A stretch of DNA of 64,000 nt from JANNBN01 sp031430595 (lineage in GTDB: Bacteria > Actinomycetota > Acidimicrobiia > Acidimicrobiales > JANYDT01): the NCBI GenBank assembly GCA_031430595.1, contig JANPBU010000021.1:1-64000 (forward strand), written 5' to 3'. Positions 17,774 to 27,065 of this stretch are shown here, piece after piece (positions within the stretch are counted from its first letter, which is position 1; the number at the start of each line of letters is the position of its first letter). The notes below the pieces were generated by a model. The model ran no database searches, was not told where the DNA came from, and saw only the letters and a list, made by a program, of their open reading frames with translations. The translations under genes were made by a program, and so were the position numbers.

Positions 17774-19516
17774 TTATTTTCCTTTTGTACTTACGGGTGT
17801 GCTTACCGGCGGGGGAGGGGCGTTGAGTGAATCGAAATAGTCCTTAACTACGTCTTGTTCAGACGGGTCAAGGTCACTTGATTCGATTGCTTTGTCGGCA
17901 CGTGCTTTTGATTTTGAGGCAACGTCTTTGATGGGGACCCTGGCGCTACCGCTGGGTGATGGTGTTGCACCTGCCCCCACAACATCGCCAGCTCCGCCGC
18001 CGGTGACAACCCCCGGTGCGTACACCTTGCCCTTCGTCGGGGCCAGTGTCCCGGTTGGTGCGCCCACTGAGGGGTTCGCTCCCTTTCCTGCGGCGCTTCC
18101 GCCGGACGCACCTCCCGATGGACCATTTCCGCCAGCACCCGGTTGGCCAGCACCTGGCTGAACCGCACCTGGCTGAACCGCACCGGGCTGACCACCCGGC
18201 GGTTGAGTTCCTGGAGGTTGCCCAGACCCTGGTGGGGTTGCAATCTGAATCGTCGAAACCCCCGGTGGAATGGTGCCGGTCACTTGAACGTATAGTGTCG
18301 ACGCACCCGTCGTGATGGTGCCAGGAACGAGGCTTCCAGGCACGAGCGAAACGCCGGGGGGCAAGGTCTTTCCGGGGGCAAGCGAAACGCCCGGTGGAAG
18401 GGTGACGCCGGGCGGCATGGTGATACCAGTCGGAGGCTGCTGCAGCGACGATGCCTCGGTTTTCAACTTGCTTGCCTCTTCCGACCGCACCTCATCAGTA
18501 GAAGCCTTCGCCGCCTCTGCCTCCTGGGCATCGGCTGCGTCGTTCAGCGCTTGTTTCGCAGCGTCAAGGTCAGAGGCTGCGAGTGCATCGGCTGCATCTT
18601 TGAGTGCTTTCGCCGTTTCGGGGCTACCCGACTGTTGGCTCTTTGATAGTTCTTCCAATCGTTTCTTAAGCGCCTCAAGGTCGGTAGTGAGGGGGTCAAG
18701 GTCTTCGGCGGTTTTACGAAACTGTTCAGCGGCAGATTCGCCGGGGGCTAGCGGATTTCCGGCAAGGCCCCGTTCAAGCCCTTTCACCGCAGCACGTCGC
18801 GCCAGCGCTTGAGCCGAGTCAGGCGGTTGAGCGGCAAGAGCAGCCTGCTGTAACAGGCGGGCAGCCTCAAGCGGATCACTGGTCCGATCGAGTGTCTTGG
18901 CGAGTTGATCGAGTTGAGCGGCAAGTAGTGGATCAACACCCGACACTTTGATTTGTTCGGCTGATCGTCTGACGTTTTCTTTGGCCCGTTCAATAGTTGC
19001 CTTGTCGCGCCGTGCAATTGCTCGGGCTTTGCTTCCTGGGCCGTCGACGAACAGCACGGTACTTGCAATCGCGAATCCAACAAATACCAGCAGCAATTTC
19101 CACCAGAAAATATGTGGACGTACTACATCGGATGGCTGATGAGCGACTGCTACCCGGTCGGCTTGGGCAATCACCGATTGAGAAAATGGCGATTCACCTT
19201 CGATAAGGGTTGTCGAAAAAATGTCGTTCGAGGCGCATCGCTGATCGGCCAACCGTGCGACAACGTTCGGTGCTGGTTTCAGTGTGATGAGCTTCCATGC
19301 AACGAACCCGATCGCAGCGCAAACTGCAACACCCATTGTCGCCAAGAGAACAGGTATAGCCGCTGCCCATAACCATCCAGCGATTGCCGCTGTTGCGACA
19401 ACTGCGGCTGCACTAACGCCTACGTCTTGAGCGAGCGACGTTGCATACGAACGTCGAAGCCGCCGAGTTACTTCGGAAAGAAAAGCCTGGTGATCAGTTG
19501 GTTCAGTAGTAACCAT
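17774..19516 (-). CDS. Membrane-anchored coiled-coil protein with Pro/Gly-rich repeats
   Basis: About 580 residues from ATG 19516 (MVTTEPTDHQ). Two close hydrophobic helices lie near residues 40-80 and a third near 140-165 (KLLLVFVGFAIASTVLFV), followed by a long charged and Ala-rich helical region, likely coiled coil, to about 360. Next is a low-complexity segment with PPGVSLxPG and QPGAVQPGA repeats and a C-terminal charged stretch. It resembles the DUF4175-like proteins found with MoxR clusters, but I do not recognise a catalytic domain. It sits between the ABC permease and moxR with gaps of 7 and 2 bp. The likely role is structural, at the membrane. Confidence 0.7.
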   Translation of the reverse strand: MVTTEPTDHQAFLSEVTRRLRRSYATSLAQDVGVSAAAVVATAAIAGWLWAAAIPVLLATMGVAVCAAIGFVAWKLITLKPAPNVVARLADQRCASNDIFSTTLIEGESPFSQSVIAQADRVAVAHQPSDVVRPHIFWWKLLLVFVGFAIASTVLFVDGPGSKARAIARRDKATIERAKENVRRSAEQIKVSGVDPLLAAQLDQLAKTLDRTSDPLEAARLLQQAALAAQPPDSAQALARRAAVKGLERGLAGNPLAPGESAAEQFRKTAEDLDPLTTDLEALKKRLEELSKSQQSGSPETAKALKDAADALAASDLDAAKQALNDAADAQEAEAAKASTDEVRSEEASKLKTEASSLQQPPTGITMPPGVTLPPGVSLAPGKTLPPGVSLVPGSLVPGTITTGASTLYVQVTGTIPPGVSTIQIATPPGSGQPPGTQPPGGQPGAVQPGAVQPGAGQPGAGGNGPSGGASGGSAAGKGANPSVGAPTGTLAPTKGKVYAPGVVTGGGAGDVVGAGATPSPSGSARVPIKDVASKSKARADKAIESSDLDPSEQDVVKDYFDSLNAPPPPVSTPVSTKGK

Positions 19517-19523
19517 GCTGAGC

Positions 19524-20348
19524 TTACCGATCACTCTGATTCGGAATCCGCACTCGCCGCACGGCAACGCTCAGAGCAAGCACAATTAAGACGGCGTAAC
19601 CGATCAGGCTGGCCCACCAAACACCTGAACCTCCTATGCTCCTCAGCACCGATGAGTCACCTACTGAACTCGAACCGAGTCTTGTCATACTGCCAACAAA
19701 GACGAGTGGGTTGAGAACGATTATCGCATCATCGGGAAATGACTGGGTGAGTGCTCCGACGATGGCAAAGATCACGAATAGACCAACCACCAATGTCAAC
19801 ATGAAAGCGTAAGCAAGTACGGTGGCTGGCCCGGTTCGACGTACGAGCGTTGACGCAAGTATCGACAGTGCGCCGAGCAACAGCGCAACAACTGCCAATG
19901 CCAGTATTGCCATCATCACCGAGGTAACCGTGATGCCGCCAATTACGTAGGCGATTGCGAAAAGTGGCACACAAGCCGAAAGTAGAAGGCCGGTATACGC
20001 AAGCGAAGCCTGCAACTTCCCGAATATAATTTGGCGAGGCGTGAGCAATGAAACCTGCATCGGTACGAGGGTTTGCCGGTCACGTTCACCAGAAATACTT
20101 GACCCGGTAAAGCCCGGGATGATGAAACTCATAACGAAGATCATCGTGATGATGACCCAGTCGAACAGATTGGTGCCGATGGTCGAAGCCGATACCGGGT
20201 CGCTTCGGAAGCTACCAACGGTATGAGTAGTTGCCCATACGATTCCCGCTACCCCGGTCATGATGCACATGAATAGTGTCAACGAGACGGTGGTTCCGAC
20301 ACGTCGTGAACGTGCTCGAAGTTCCCTTGCAAGAATTGGATTTGCCAT
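19524..20348 (-). CDS. ABC-2 type transporter permease
   Basis: 274 residues with about six hydrophobic helices. The N-terminal NPILARELRARSRR is the hallmark of ABC-2 permeases of this group, and SISGERDRQTLVPMQVSLLTPRQIIFGK is the conserved coupling region. The neighbouring gene (20351-21034) is a paralogue with the same NPILAREL start and GERERDTL segment, so the two probably form a heterodimer driven by the ATPase at 21031-22032. The substrate is unknown. Confidence 0.85.
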   Translation of the reverse strand: MANPILARELRARSRRVGTTVSLTLFMCIMTGVAGIVWATTHTVGSFRSDPVSASTIGTNLFDWVIITMIFVMSFIIPGFTGSSISGERDRQTLVPMQVSLLTPRQIIFGKLQASLAYTGLLLSACVPLFAIAYVIGGITVTSVMMAILALAVVALLLGALSILASTLVRRTGPATVLAYAFMLTLVVGLFVIFAIVGALTQSFPDDAIIVLNPLVFVGSMTRLGSSSVGDSSVLRSIGGSGVWWASLIGYAVLIVLALSVAVRRVRIPNQSDR

Positions 20349-20350
20349 AT

Positions 20351-21034
20351 TCAGATCCGCGTTTCAAGTTGAGTTTTTGACATTGCTATCGCCACAAACG
20401 GAATGACCAAATATGACAGCCAACCAATGAGGGGAATACAGCTGGCAACAATTGGTGTGAGCACGGCATAGGTGTACGCCATGGTGATACCCCGCGACGA
20501 TGTGCTGGCGTGAGTACTAGCCAAAATCGAAACCGATGAGACGACGAATGCGGTCCAGGTAAGAAGAACCACCGAAATCATCACCGCCCAAAGGCTGACG
20601 CCGCCAATTGCATAACAGATCGCAAGAACTGGCATCGCCGCAAGAATCGTAAACACAACCCCAACAACCGAAGCCAACACTTTGCCAATAATGATCTGGC
20701 CTGTAGTAAGTGCGCTGGTAAGTAGCAAAGCGAGGGTATCGCGTTCACGCTCACCAGCAATTGACTGTCCGCTCGTCGCCGGCACGCTTAAGACAATGAT
20801 GAGGTTGATGACACCAACGCACGACCAAAACATCAGAGCGCCAACGGTGCTCAGTTCGTCTCGCTGAACACCCGAACCGACCGTTACCCACAATATGGTG
20901 AGCAGAATTGCAAGTGCCAGCAACTCTGCCGTAACTACCACGGTGAATGCCCGGGCCCGTGAACGCAGCCGAAGCTCACGAGCAAGTATCGGATTCGTAA
21001 AGAGGCCTGTCGACCATGTGAGAAACGCACTCAT
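20351..21034 (-). CDS. ABC-2 type transporter permease (second subunit)
   Basis: 227 residues and about six helices. It opens with TNPILARELRLRSRARAF and contains SIAGERERDTLALLLTSALTTGQIIIGK, matching the partner permease, from which it is separated by 2 bp. The start ATG overlaps the stop of the ATPase gene by 4 bp. It is shorter than its paralogue because the C-terminus ends right after the last helix. It most likely works as the other half of the channel. Confidence 0.85.
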   Translation of the reverse strand: MSAFLTWSTGLFTNPILARELRLRSRARAFTVVVTAELLALAILLTILWVTVGSGVQRDELSTVGALMFWSCVGVINLIIVLSVPATSGQSIAGERERDTLALLLTSALTTGQIIIGKVLASVVGVVFTILAAMPVLAICYAIGGVSLWAVMISVVLLTWTAFVVSSVSILASTHASTSSRGITMAYTYAVLTPIVASCIPLIGWLSYLVIPFVAIAMSKTQLETRI

Positions 21035-22032
21035 GACGGCGGCGCGAACGGGGTGGCATACATGGGGCCGGGGGCATTGGCAATCGCATCCATAAACATC
21101 TCTTCGAGACCTTCGGTGACCGGTCGAAACTCAACAACCGGTAGCTGCTGAACAACGATGAGATCGTGGAGCAGAGCCCGTTGTGCCTCGAGACTGGTGA
21201 CCGTTGTTTCACTTTCGCGACCGTCGGCAAGGCGAATTTTGATCCGAGTACCGTTTGCGCTTTTGCCCAGGTCAGATGTCGCGCCGGTAACAGCCAAACG
21301 ACCGTTGGTAATGATTGCAACATGCGAACACATTTCTTCAAGCTCAGCCAGGATGTGGCTTGAAATAATGATTGTCTTGCCCATACGTTGCAGTTCGTGC
21401 AGCAGCATCCGAAGTTCAACCCGTGCTTGTGGGTCGAGGCCAGAGGCAGGTTCATCGAGAATGAGCAGTTCTGGTTCGTGAACGAGGGCCCTCGCCAGGG
21501 AAAGTCGTTGCTTCATGCCGCGAGACAAACTGTCGACAAGTGCTTCTCGTTTGTCGGCCAGGTTCACGAGTTCAAGCAAACCCTCGATGGTTGTGTCCCA
21601 CGTGGATTTGGGCCGACGGTAAGCATGAGCAAAAAAACGAAGGTACTCATCGACTGTGAGGCGTTCATTGACACCCATCACGTCTGGCATATACCCCATA
21701 AGCTTACGAACGTCTCGTGGATGGCTGACGGGGTTAACCCCCATCACTTCGACATAACCCGACGAGGGCAATAGCAGAGTAGCGATCACAGAGAGCATGG
21801 TCGTCTTGCCCGCCCCGTTCGGCCCGATGATTCCGAACAGAGAACCCTTCGGAATATCGAGGTCGAGGCCAGCAAGGGCCATTACATTTCCGTACCGTTT
21901 AGTCAAACTTCGTATGCGCACTGCCATTGTTGGGTCAGGGGGAAGCGCAGGACCGAGGTTCATAGTTGGAAACCCCTGCGGAGCTATGAAGGGTGTCGTT
22001 GGCAGCATCGCGGTCTGTGTGGTGTCGCTCAT
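21031..22032 (-). CDS. ABC transporter ATP-binding protein
   Basis: About 333 residues from ATG 22032, which overlaps the upstream stop (ATGA); longer in-frame starts would lie inside the upstream gene. Walker A is GPNGAGKTT, Q-loop region GYMPD, ABC signature LSRGMKQRLSLARAL, Walker B LLILDEPASGLD, and the H-switch lies in IISSHIL. The type is CcmA/drug-exporter-like (GldA-like). About 35 residues precede the domain. It energises the two permeases encoded immediately downstream. The neighbouring MoxR/VWA genes suggest an envelope-assembly function, but the substrate is not evident. Confidence 0.92.
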   Translation of the reverse strand: MSDTTQTAMLPTTPFIAPQGFPTMNLGPALPPDPTMAVRIRSLTKRYGNVMALAGLDLDIPKGSLFGIIGPNGAGKTTMLSVIATLLLPSSGYVEVMGVNPVSHPRDVRKLMGYMPDVMGVNERLTVDEYLRFFAHAYRRPKSTWDTTIEGLLELVNLADKREALVDSLSRGMKQRLSLARALVHEPELLILDEPASGLDPQARVELRMLLHELQRMGKTIIISSHILAELEEMCSHVAIITNGRLAVTGATSDLGKSANGTRIKIRLADGRESETTVTSLEAQRALLHDLIVVQQLPVVEFRPVTEGLEEMFMDAIANAPGPMYATPFAPPS

Positions 22033-23885
22033 CCGAACACTTCCTGTCCTTCGGGAACAATGGTGATGATGCCCCGTGAGACGAGCGCTCCATTCGGTGC
22101 CAACGCCTCGGTGATTCGCACGTTGTTCAACTGCTCGAACGTCCCATCTTTCCAAATCTCGCCGCTGACGGTTGCCGTGCCTATCGCTTCTGGTTCAAGG
22201 TCGTAGCGTTGAACGCCGTCTCCGTTGCTTGAGATGTGGGTTTGGCGCGAGATCAGATCACCCGAAATTGGCACCCTCAGAAAGCCCCCCGAATACACTT
22301 GTTTGCCAGAGGTAAAAGAGGTTCCAACTTTTGCGTCTGTGACGTCGGTGGTAACGATCACAGACGAGTTGTTTTGAAGGGCAAATTTGAGCAGGAGATC
22401 TCCGGCCTGCGTGCTTGACCCATTAAAGCTGGTTTGGCTGCAGCGCATTACACCTGAGTTACCTGGAGGAATTACTCCTATGTCGCATGCGACGAGAATC
22501 CCACCGTTGGAAAGTGGGCCTGACCATACCCAAACGGTAACACTCGTAAGCGCACGTGTCGAAGTGTTGCGGTAGTCAAGTACAATGTCTCCGCCGTCAG
22601 CAGTAGCCGTGGCAACAATCGGTGACTGACCGATCGAGGACGGACCGGCTGCCTGCACCAATTCAACGCCACCCGGAGGAACGTTGATATCTAGCTTGAG
22701 GGGACGCTCGACGCGGGTCAGCATGGTTCGATTACCAGACTCAACGGGGAATGCGTTCCACCCCGGTTTCAGTGTTTCGGTATGTTTACCCGAGCGAGTA
22801 TCCGCTTTCAATACGACGACTTTGCCATTCGCCCCGAATTCCGAAAGTAGGCCGTGTTGGTCGGTGGCCTGTTTTCGAAGCGCAAGACCGCCGACGAGAA
22901 CCACTACCGTTGTGGCGATCGCGAAGAGGGGCCCGAGCGTCCAGATAGACATTGAGCGTTTGCGCTTTCTGGCGACAATGTGAAGTACCGGCCCGGCCAA
23001 AACAATGTACCCGAGCATGCCAGCCAACATTGCGCCAACCGGTGGAAGGCGAATCGCTGCCGATGTTAACCACCCATAGTTTTCATTGGAAAAATTCGAA
23101 ATCGACTGCGCTTGGGGATACAGGAGTTCTTCCCACCTGCCGGCACGCATACCGCCTGCCGTGCGTCGGATGAAACCATCACCAATGCTTGCGCCAGTTT
23201 TGCTTGACGGTTGAGGTGACTTGCCGAGGGCAACCACATCACTGTCATCATCAATCAGAAGCTCTCCGCCGCTGTTCACCCAACGCATCACCGAACGTTG
23301 TGCTGCAGCCGAAGCGCTCGAAAGTTCACGGCCGGTCGTGGCCAGCACCGAAAACCCTGTGAGTATCCACGGGCGTTGTTCGAGGTCATCGATGGTGAGC
23401 GAAGCAAACTCTGCGGTACTTGCCCCGGTGACGGTTGATGAGGCGTTCGGTCGCTGTCGACTACCCAGCGCTGATGGAAGTACCGCAACTGGAAGGCTGC
23501 CAATGGTTACCCCAACAGATGTACGAAGGTCTTTTCGTCCGTCTGCTTTCAAAACGATGTCGTTTGTAAACCCGCTATTCCTCAGGTCGACTGCGAGGGG
23601 AATCCATATAGTGGCTTCGCCACCGGTGGGAAGTTCGACCCTTGCCGTTGCCACAACCGAATCATCGAAGCCCTGCTTAACATCAAGCGTTCCCGTGATT
23701 GGCACGGGGGAAAGGATGGTGATGCGCAAGACTCGACCCGCCGGTGTCTGGAAACCCTGCCCTTCAAGCGACACTGGGGCTTCAGCGCTTTGCGCCGAAC
23801 TCAAGCTCGGGAATATCGTAAGCGTAAAGAGTGTCGTGATGGCAACGAGGGCCGCCTGGAGAAAACGATTCGTTCTACTTATCAT
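22029..23885 (-). CDS. Exported membrane protein of the ABC/MoxR operon
   Basis: 618 residues. A signal peptide (about 1-32, FLQAALVAITTLFTLTIF then SSAQSAEA) is followed by an extracytoplasmic beta-rich domain and a DUF4350-like stretch (WVNSGGELLIDDDSD). Two membrane helices lie at about 290-345 (PPVGAMLAGMLGYIVLAGPV and LGPLFAIATTVVVLVGGLAL), then a second extracytoplasmic region. This layout resembles the auxiliary components (GldG-like) encoded beside ABC-2 exporters. It overlaps the ATPase gene by 4 bp. I do not recognise an enzymatic motif. Confidence 0.7.
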   Translation of the reverse strand: MISRTNRFLQAALVAITTLFTLTIFPSLSSAQSAEAPVSLEGQGFQTPAGRVLRITILSPVPITGTLDVKQGFDDSVVATARVELPTGGEATIWIPLAVDLRNSGFTNDIVLKADGRKDLRTSVGVTIGSLPVAVLPSALGSRQRPNASSTVTGASTAEFASLTIDDLEQRPWILTGFSVLATTGRELSSASAAAQRSVMRWVNSGGELLIDDDSDVVALGKSPQPSSKTGASIGDGFIRRTAGGMRAGRWEELLYPQAQSISNFSNENYGWLTSAAIRLPPVGAMLAGMLGYIVLAGPVLHIVARKRKRSMSIWTLGPLFAIATTVVVLVGGLALRKQATDQHGLLSEFGANGKVVVLKADTRSGKHTETLKPGWNAFPVESGNRTMLTRVERPLKLDINVPPGGVELVQAAGPSSIGQSPIVATATADGGDIVLDYRNTSTRALTSVTVWVWSGPLSNGGILVACDIGVIPPGNSGVMRCSQTSFNGSSTQAGDLLLKFALQNNSSVIVTTDVTDAKVGTSFTSGKQVYSGGFLRVPISGDLISRQTHISSNGDGVQRYDLEPEAIGTATVSGEIWKDGTFEQLNNVRITEALAPNGALVSRGIITIVPEGQEVFG

Positions 23886-23902
23886 TTTTCCCGCCGTATT
23901 AA

Positions 23903-24346
23903 TCAGGAGACTCGGTGTTCTTTGACAAGTGTTCGTTTAACCAGCTCGCCACCTTCGAACCAATGCCAGGTTCGGGCCCGATGTTTGCGCGCCGCGTCAA
24001 TTTGGATCATTTCGTAGAGGTAGTTGGTAGGGTCATTTTTGTATTGCCAGGTCAACATCACGGTTCGATCATCGATCTCCCATGCGTGTCCATCGATACG
24101 GTCAGTATTGAACCAAATGTTCTTGTTGCGGTAAGTCGCCGGAAATTGAATGACGTCGGTTCGGCCGTCATCCCACGTGTAGGTGTTCACCTGGTAGTAC
24201 GGGTGCGTGTCGTCATCGGGAAAACTGCATGTCACATCGGCACGGTGTCGATCGAGAATGTTGCCTGACACGTCGACGTGAACATACTCACCGGTCCACG
24301 AGCCTTCATGGCTGGCCAACACCGGCATATCTTCTCGAATTCCCAT
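23903..24346 (-). CDS. Lipocalin-like conserved hypothetical protein (DUF3598-like)
   Basis: 147 residues, rich in aromatic and beta-strand-forming residues (HEGSWTGEYVHVDVSG, DDDTHPYYQVNTYTWDDGR, RIDGHAWEIDDRTVMLTWQY). This recalls small lipocalin-fold proteins such as DUF3598/DUF1579 that bind hydrophobic ligands. No signal peptide. A strong Shine-Dalgarno (GAGGAG) lies 7-8 bases before ATG 24346. The stop is 17 bp from the next gene, so it may be the first gene of the long ABC/MoxR operon. The family assignment is tentative. Confidence 0.6.
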   Translation of the reverse strand: MGIREDMPVLASHEGSWTGEYVHVDVSGNILDRHRADVTCSFPDDDTHPYYQVNTYTWDDGRTDVIQFPATYRNKNIWFNTDRIDGHAWEIDDRTVMLTWQYKNDPTNYLYEMIQIDAARKHRARTWHWFEGGELVKRTLVKEHRVS

Positions 24347-24407
24347 TGTTACTCCTCGTGTTTGCCGGCTGTAGCTTTGACGTTGAATTGACTCGGTTTA
24401 GTTCCGG

Positions 24408-24419
24408 TACGTAAACGTA
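24408..24419. promoter_or_regulatory. Small palindrome upstream of the lipocalin-like gene
   Basis: TACGT-AA-ACGTA is a perfect 5-bp inverted repeat about 60 bases upstream of ATG 24346. It lies in the only 172-bp gap ahead of the long minus-strand operon, so an operator is possible. The repeat is short and could be chance. Confidence 0.25.
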
Positions 24420-24518
24420 ACGAACTCTTGGGGCCGCCTCGGTCACTTTGATTGCTTCTTCATGAGATCTACGTTTTCGCCGCCTAGTGCAAGCAGAGCA
24501 ACGAGTACCACCAGGCAA

Positions 24519-25979
24519 CTAGTACCACCAGGGGTCGCGAGTTGGCCCATTAGTTTTAATGAGTAGGGCTTGGCTGCGAACGAAACGTAGTAGCCCAGCC
24601 GCCCCCATTCGTGAACCCCCGAGGCCACTCAATTTGAACGAATGCTTTTCGCCCTCCCACAGAAATGCCGTCAGGGTGGCATCGTTGATGCTTACGGCCC
24701 CGGCATCGAGACGGGTTCCAATCGCGACGGCCGACACTTCAGACCCGGCGAATACGGCGGCCGATAGCCCGAATCGTGAATCGTTGGCTAACGAGACTGC
24801 CTCTTCGACGGTATCGAATGCCATAACCGGAAGAATCGGGCCGAACGTTTCTTGCGTCATGATGAGCATGTCGTGAGTTACCCCGATGAGCACGGTAGGT
24901 CGAACCCAGGCCCCGCCCCCGTGTCGCTCAACCGAACCAATGCCTGCAGTCACCTTTGCCCCTTTGGCGATTGCATCGGCGAGATGGGTTTCGATTACTT
25001 CTATTTGGCGTTCCGCGATGATTGGGCCTAGCCCGGGCTTGTCGATGTTCGGGAAACATAGGCCGATGTTGCTGGCCTTGGCGCTCAACAGTTCAACGAA
25101 TGGTGCGACAATCGATCTGTGTACATAGATTCGTTCGATACTCTGGCACGCTTGCCCGGCATTCGAGGTAGAACCCCACAACAGGGCACTGGTCGCTAAA
25201 TCGAGGTCGGCATCGGCGCATACGATGGCAGCGTCTTTTCCGCCTAGCTCAAGGAAGGCTGGGATAAATGCCGACGCGGCTAACGAAGCAACCTTGCGAC
25301 CCATTGTCACGCTGCCCGTGAAGCAAATGGCATCTACATGGCAATCCTCAATCATCTGTGTACCGATGGTTCCGTCACCAATCACAATATCGAAAACGGC
25401 ATCAAGTGCGGGAACCGCGCCAAGTGTCGCCCGTAGTGGCTGCACAAACCTGGGCGTTACTTCGCTTGGTTTCAAGAGCACAGCGCATCCGGCCATAAGG
25501 GCTGGAAGGGCATCAATCGTTGACAGAACGAGGGGAAAGTTCCATGGGCTGATAATCCCAACGACGCCCAGCGGTCGGTAGTTTCGGTCAATATCAACAA
25601 AGCCCATCATCGAAGTGAATCGACGGTCGGCGTTCAGAAGTTCGACACCCATTCGTGCCCACCTGTCGATGGTGCCAATGAATGCGTCGAATTCTTGGTT
25701 CGACTCTTTGAGTCTACCGGTGTCAGCAATCAGTGCACTTACTATTGCCTCGCGGGCTTCGAGTATCGCGGCCTTCCAGTCAAGTAATTGCGCTGCACGT
25801 TCGGAAGGTGTCAACGACGCCCAACCCGGTTGGGCCAAGCGCAGGCGGTCGGCGCAGGCCCGCAATTCGTTCGACGTGGTCGCCCGAACCGTGCCATCGG
25901 CCTCGCCGGTTCGGGGGTTTCGAAGTGCAATCAAATTGGGTGTCGGTAAGTTGGGTGTAGGTAAGTTGGGTGTGCTCAT
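24519..25979 (-). CDS. NAD(P)-dependent aldehyde dehydrogenase
   Basis: 486 residues. Visible ALDH elements are SPWNFPL (cofactor site), KPSEVTP, FTGSVTMGRKV, the general base in ELGGKDAAIV, the catalytic Cys in NAGQACQSIERIYVH, and ETFGPILPV. It resembles the coniferyl-aldehyde/ALDH3-like and bacterial medium-chain forms. The N-terminus starts with three copies of a PTPNL-type pentapeptide from a 15-bp tandem repeat (25933-25977). ATG 25979 overlaps the stop of the upstream nitrilase-like gene by 4 bp. The substrate is not determinable. Confidence 0.9.
   Translation of the reverse strand: MSTPNLPTPNLPTPNLIALRNPRTGEADGTVRATTSNELRACADRLRLAQPGWASLTPSERAAQLLDWKAAILEAREAIVSALIADTGRLKESNQEFDAFIGTIDRWARMGVELLNADRRFTSMMGFVDIDRNYRPLGVVGIISPWNFPLVLSTIDALPALMAGCAVLLKPSEVTPRFVQPLRATLGAVPALDAVFDIVIGDGTIGTQMIEDCHVDAICFTGSVTMGRKVASLAASAFIPAFLELGGKDAAIVCADADLDLATSALLWGSTSNAGQACQSIERIYVHRSIVAPFVELLSAKASNIGLCFPNIDKPGLGPIIAERQIEVIETHLADAIAKGAKVTAGIGSVERHGGGAWVRPTVLIGVTHDMLIMTQETFGPILPVMAFDTVEEAVSLANDSRFGLSAAVFAGSEVSAVAIGTRLDAGAVSINDATLTAFLWEGEKHSFKLSGLGGSRMGAAGLLRFVRSQALLIKTNGPTRDPWWY
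25933..25977 (-). repeat. Three 15-bp tandem repeats in the aldehyde dehydrogenase start
   Basis: Three near-identical 15-bp units (25933-25947, 25948-25962, 25963-25977) encode the N-terminal PTPNL repeats. The unit is a multiple of three, so copy-number change keeps the frame. Confidence 0.8.
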
Positions 25980-27028
25980 TCGGTAATGATTCCGTGCTCT
26001 TTGAGGCGGCTGATGACACCTTGATGGGTGTTCAGAAAATGAGGCCGACCCGGAACCTGTTCGGGGTCGATGTTATTTGGTGGATGCCCGAGGCCAGCAT
26101 CGGCTGCCCGGAAGTATTCGCCAGCCCACAACTCGAAACGATTCCGGGCCAGCAGATTTACCATTCCCGCACGATTTCGGTAACGCCTCAGCGCAGCAAT
26201 GTCGATTTCAGCGTTTGCCACCATCGACTCGCCAGCACCGGCCTCGACGACGACCTTCCCGAGGTGATCAACGATTTGGCTTTTACCGTCGGTCGACGCA
26301 AACGGAATCGATATGCCAGCGATACCAGCCGAGTTCGCACTCACGATCCACGCCAAATTCTCTTGGGCTCTGGCGAGTTTCGCAATGTCTTTCGGTGTTT
26401 GCCGGGGAGAGCCGACTTCGCTTGTTGAGTGGCAAAATACTTCGGCTCCACGCATGGTAAGTGCACGTGCTAATTCGGGGATCAAGATTTCTTCGCTGGC
26501 GATGCAGGCCAACTTGCCAAGTTCCGTATCGACGACCGGAAAGAGCGAGTCGATTCCGTACGCATCGACGTACGCATCGAAAACATCGTGAGGGGTGGGG
26601 GCAAACAGGGAATGCAGACGTCGATATCGCAGGATGACGTCTCCGGTCGGCGACCAAATCAGGCTCGCTTGAAAGTACAAACCAGGGAATGCTCGGTCTG
26701 TTTCGTACACGTTTCCAGAGAGGAACACGTTGTTGCGTTGGGCGACTGCCCCGATCGCAATCTCTTCTTCGCCACCCGGGTCGATGGCAGCCAACGCTGT
26801 CCATGCAGGAATTGGTTCACCCATAGGAAACGAAGTCAAAAAGTATTCTGGAAGCACAACCAGGCGACAGTCAGGCCCGATGAATGCTTTTGATGCAGCG
26901 ATTTGTTGGTCGATCCGCTCGATTGCGGCCCGCATCGCAATTCGAGGATCACTCGCCCCGTTCACTGCGTCGCAGGTAGTTTGCAGGGCCAGCGCCCGAT
27001 ACGACACGGCCTGATGCGAGGTCGACAT
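25976..27028 (-). CDS. Nitrilase-superfamily (carbon-nitrogen hydrolase) protein with atypical active site
   Basis: 350 residues of nitrilase fold. The glutamate region is intact (LVVLPEYFLTSFPMG). The Lys region reads ILRYRRLHS, with Arg where the family has the catalytic Lys. The Cys elbow reads LGKLACIASEEILIPELAR: counting six back from the conserved Pro places Ser at the nucleophile position, with the nearby Cys three residues earlier. This resembles an uncharacterised nitrilase subgroup. It is either an unusual hydrolase or a non-catalytic member. It forms an operon with the aldehyde dehydrogenase (ATGA overlap) and is divergent from a CitE-like gene, so a joint catabolic role is possible. 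Confidence 0.8.
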   Translation of the reverse strand: MSTSHQAVSYRALALQTTCDAVNGASDPRIAMRAAIERIDQQIAASKAFIGPDCRLVVLPEYFLTSFPMGEPIPAWTALAAIDPGGEEEIAIGAVAQRNNVFLSGNVYETDRAFPGLYFQASLIWSPTGDVILRYRRLHSLFAPTPHDVFDAYVDAYGIDSLFPVVDTELGKLACIASEEILIPELARALTMRGAEVFCHSTSEVGSPRQTPKDIAKLARAQENLAWIVSANSAGIAGISIPFASTDGKSQIVDHLGKVVVEAGAGESMVANAEIDIAALRRYRNRAGMVNLLARNRFELWAGEYFRAADAGLGHPPNNIDPEQVPGRPHFLNTHQGVISRLKEHGIITE

Positions 27029-27065
27029 GCTTTGACCCTAGCGGGGTACGCTCGCAGTGGTAACT

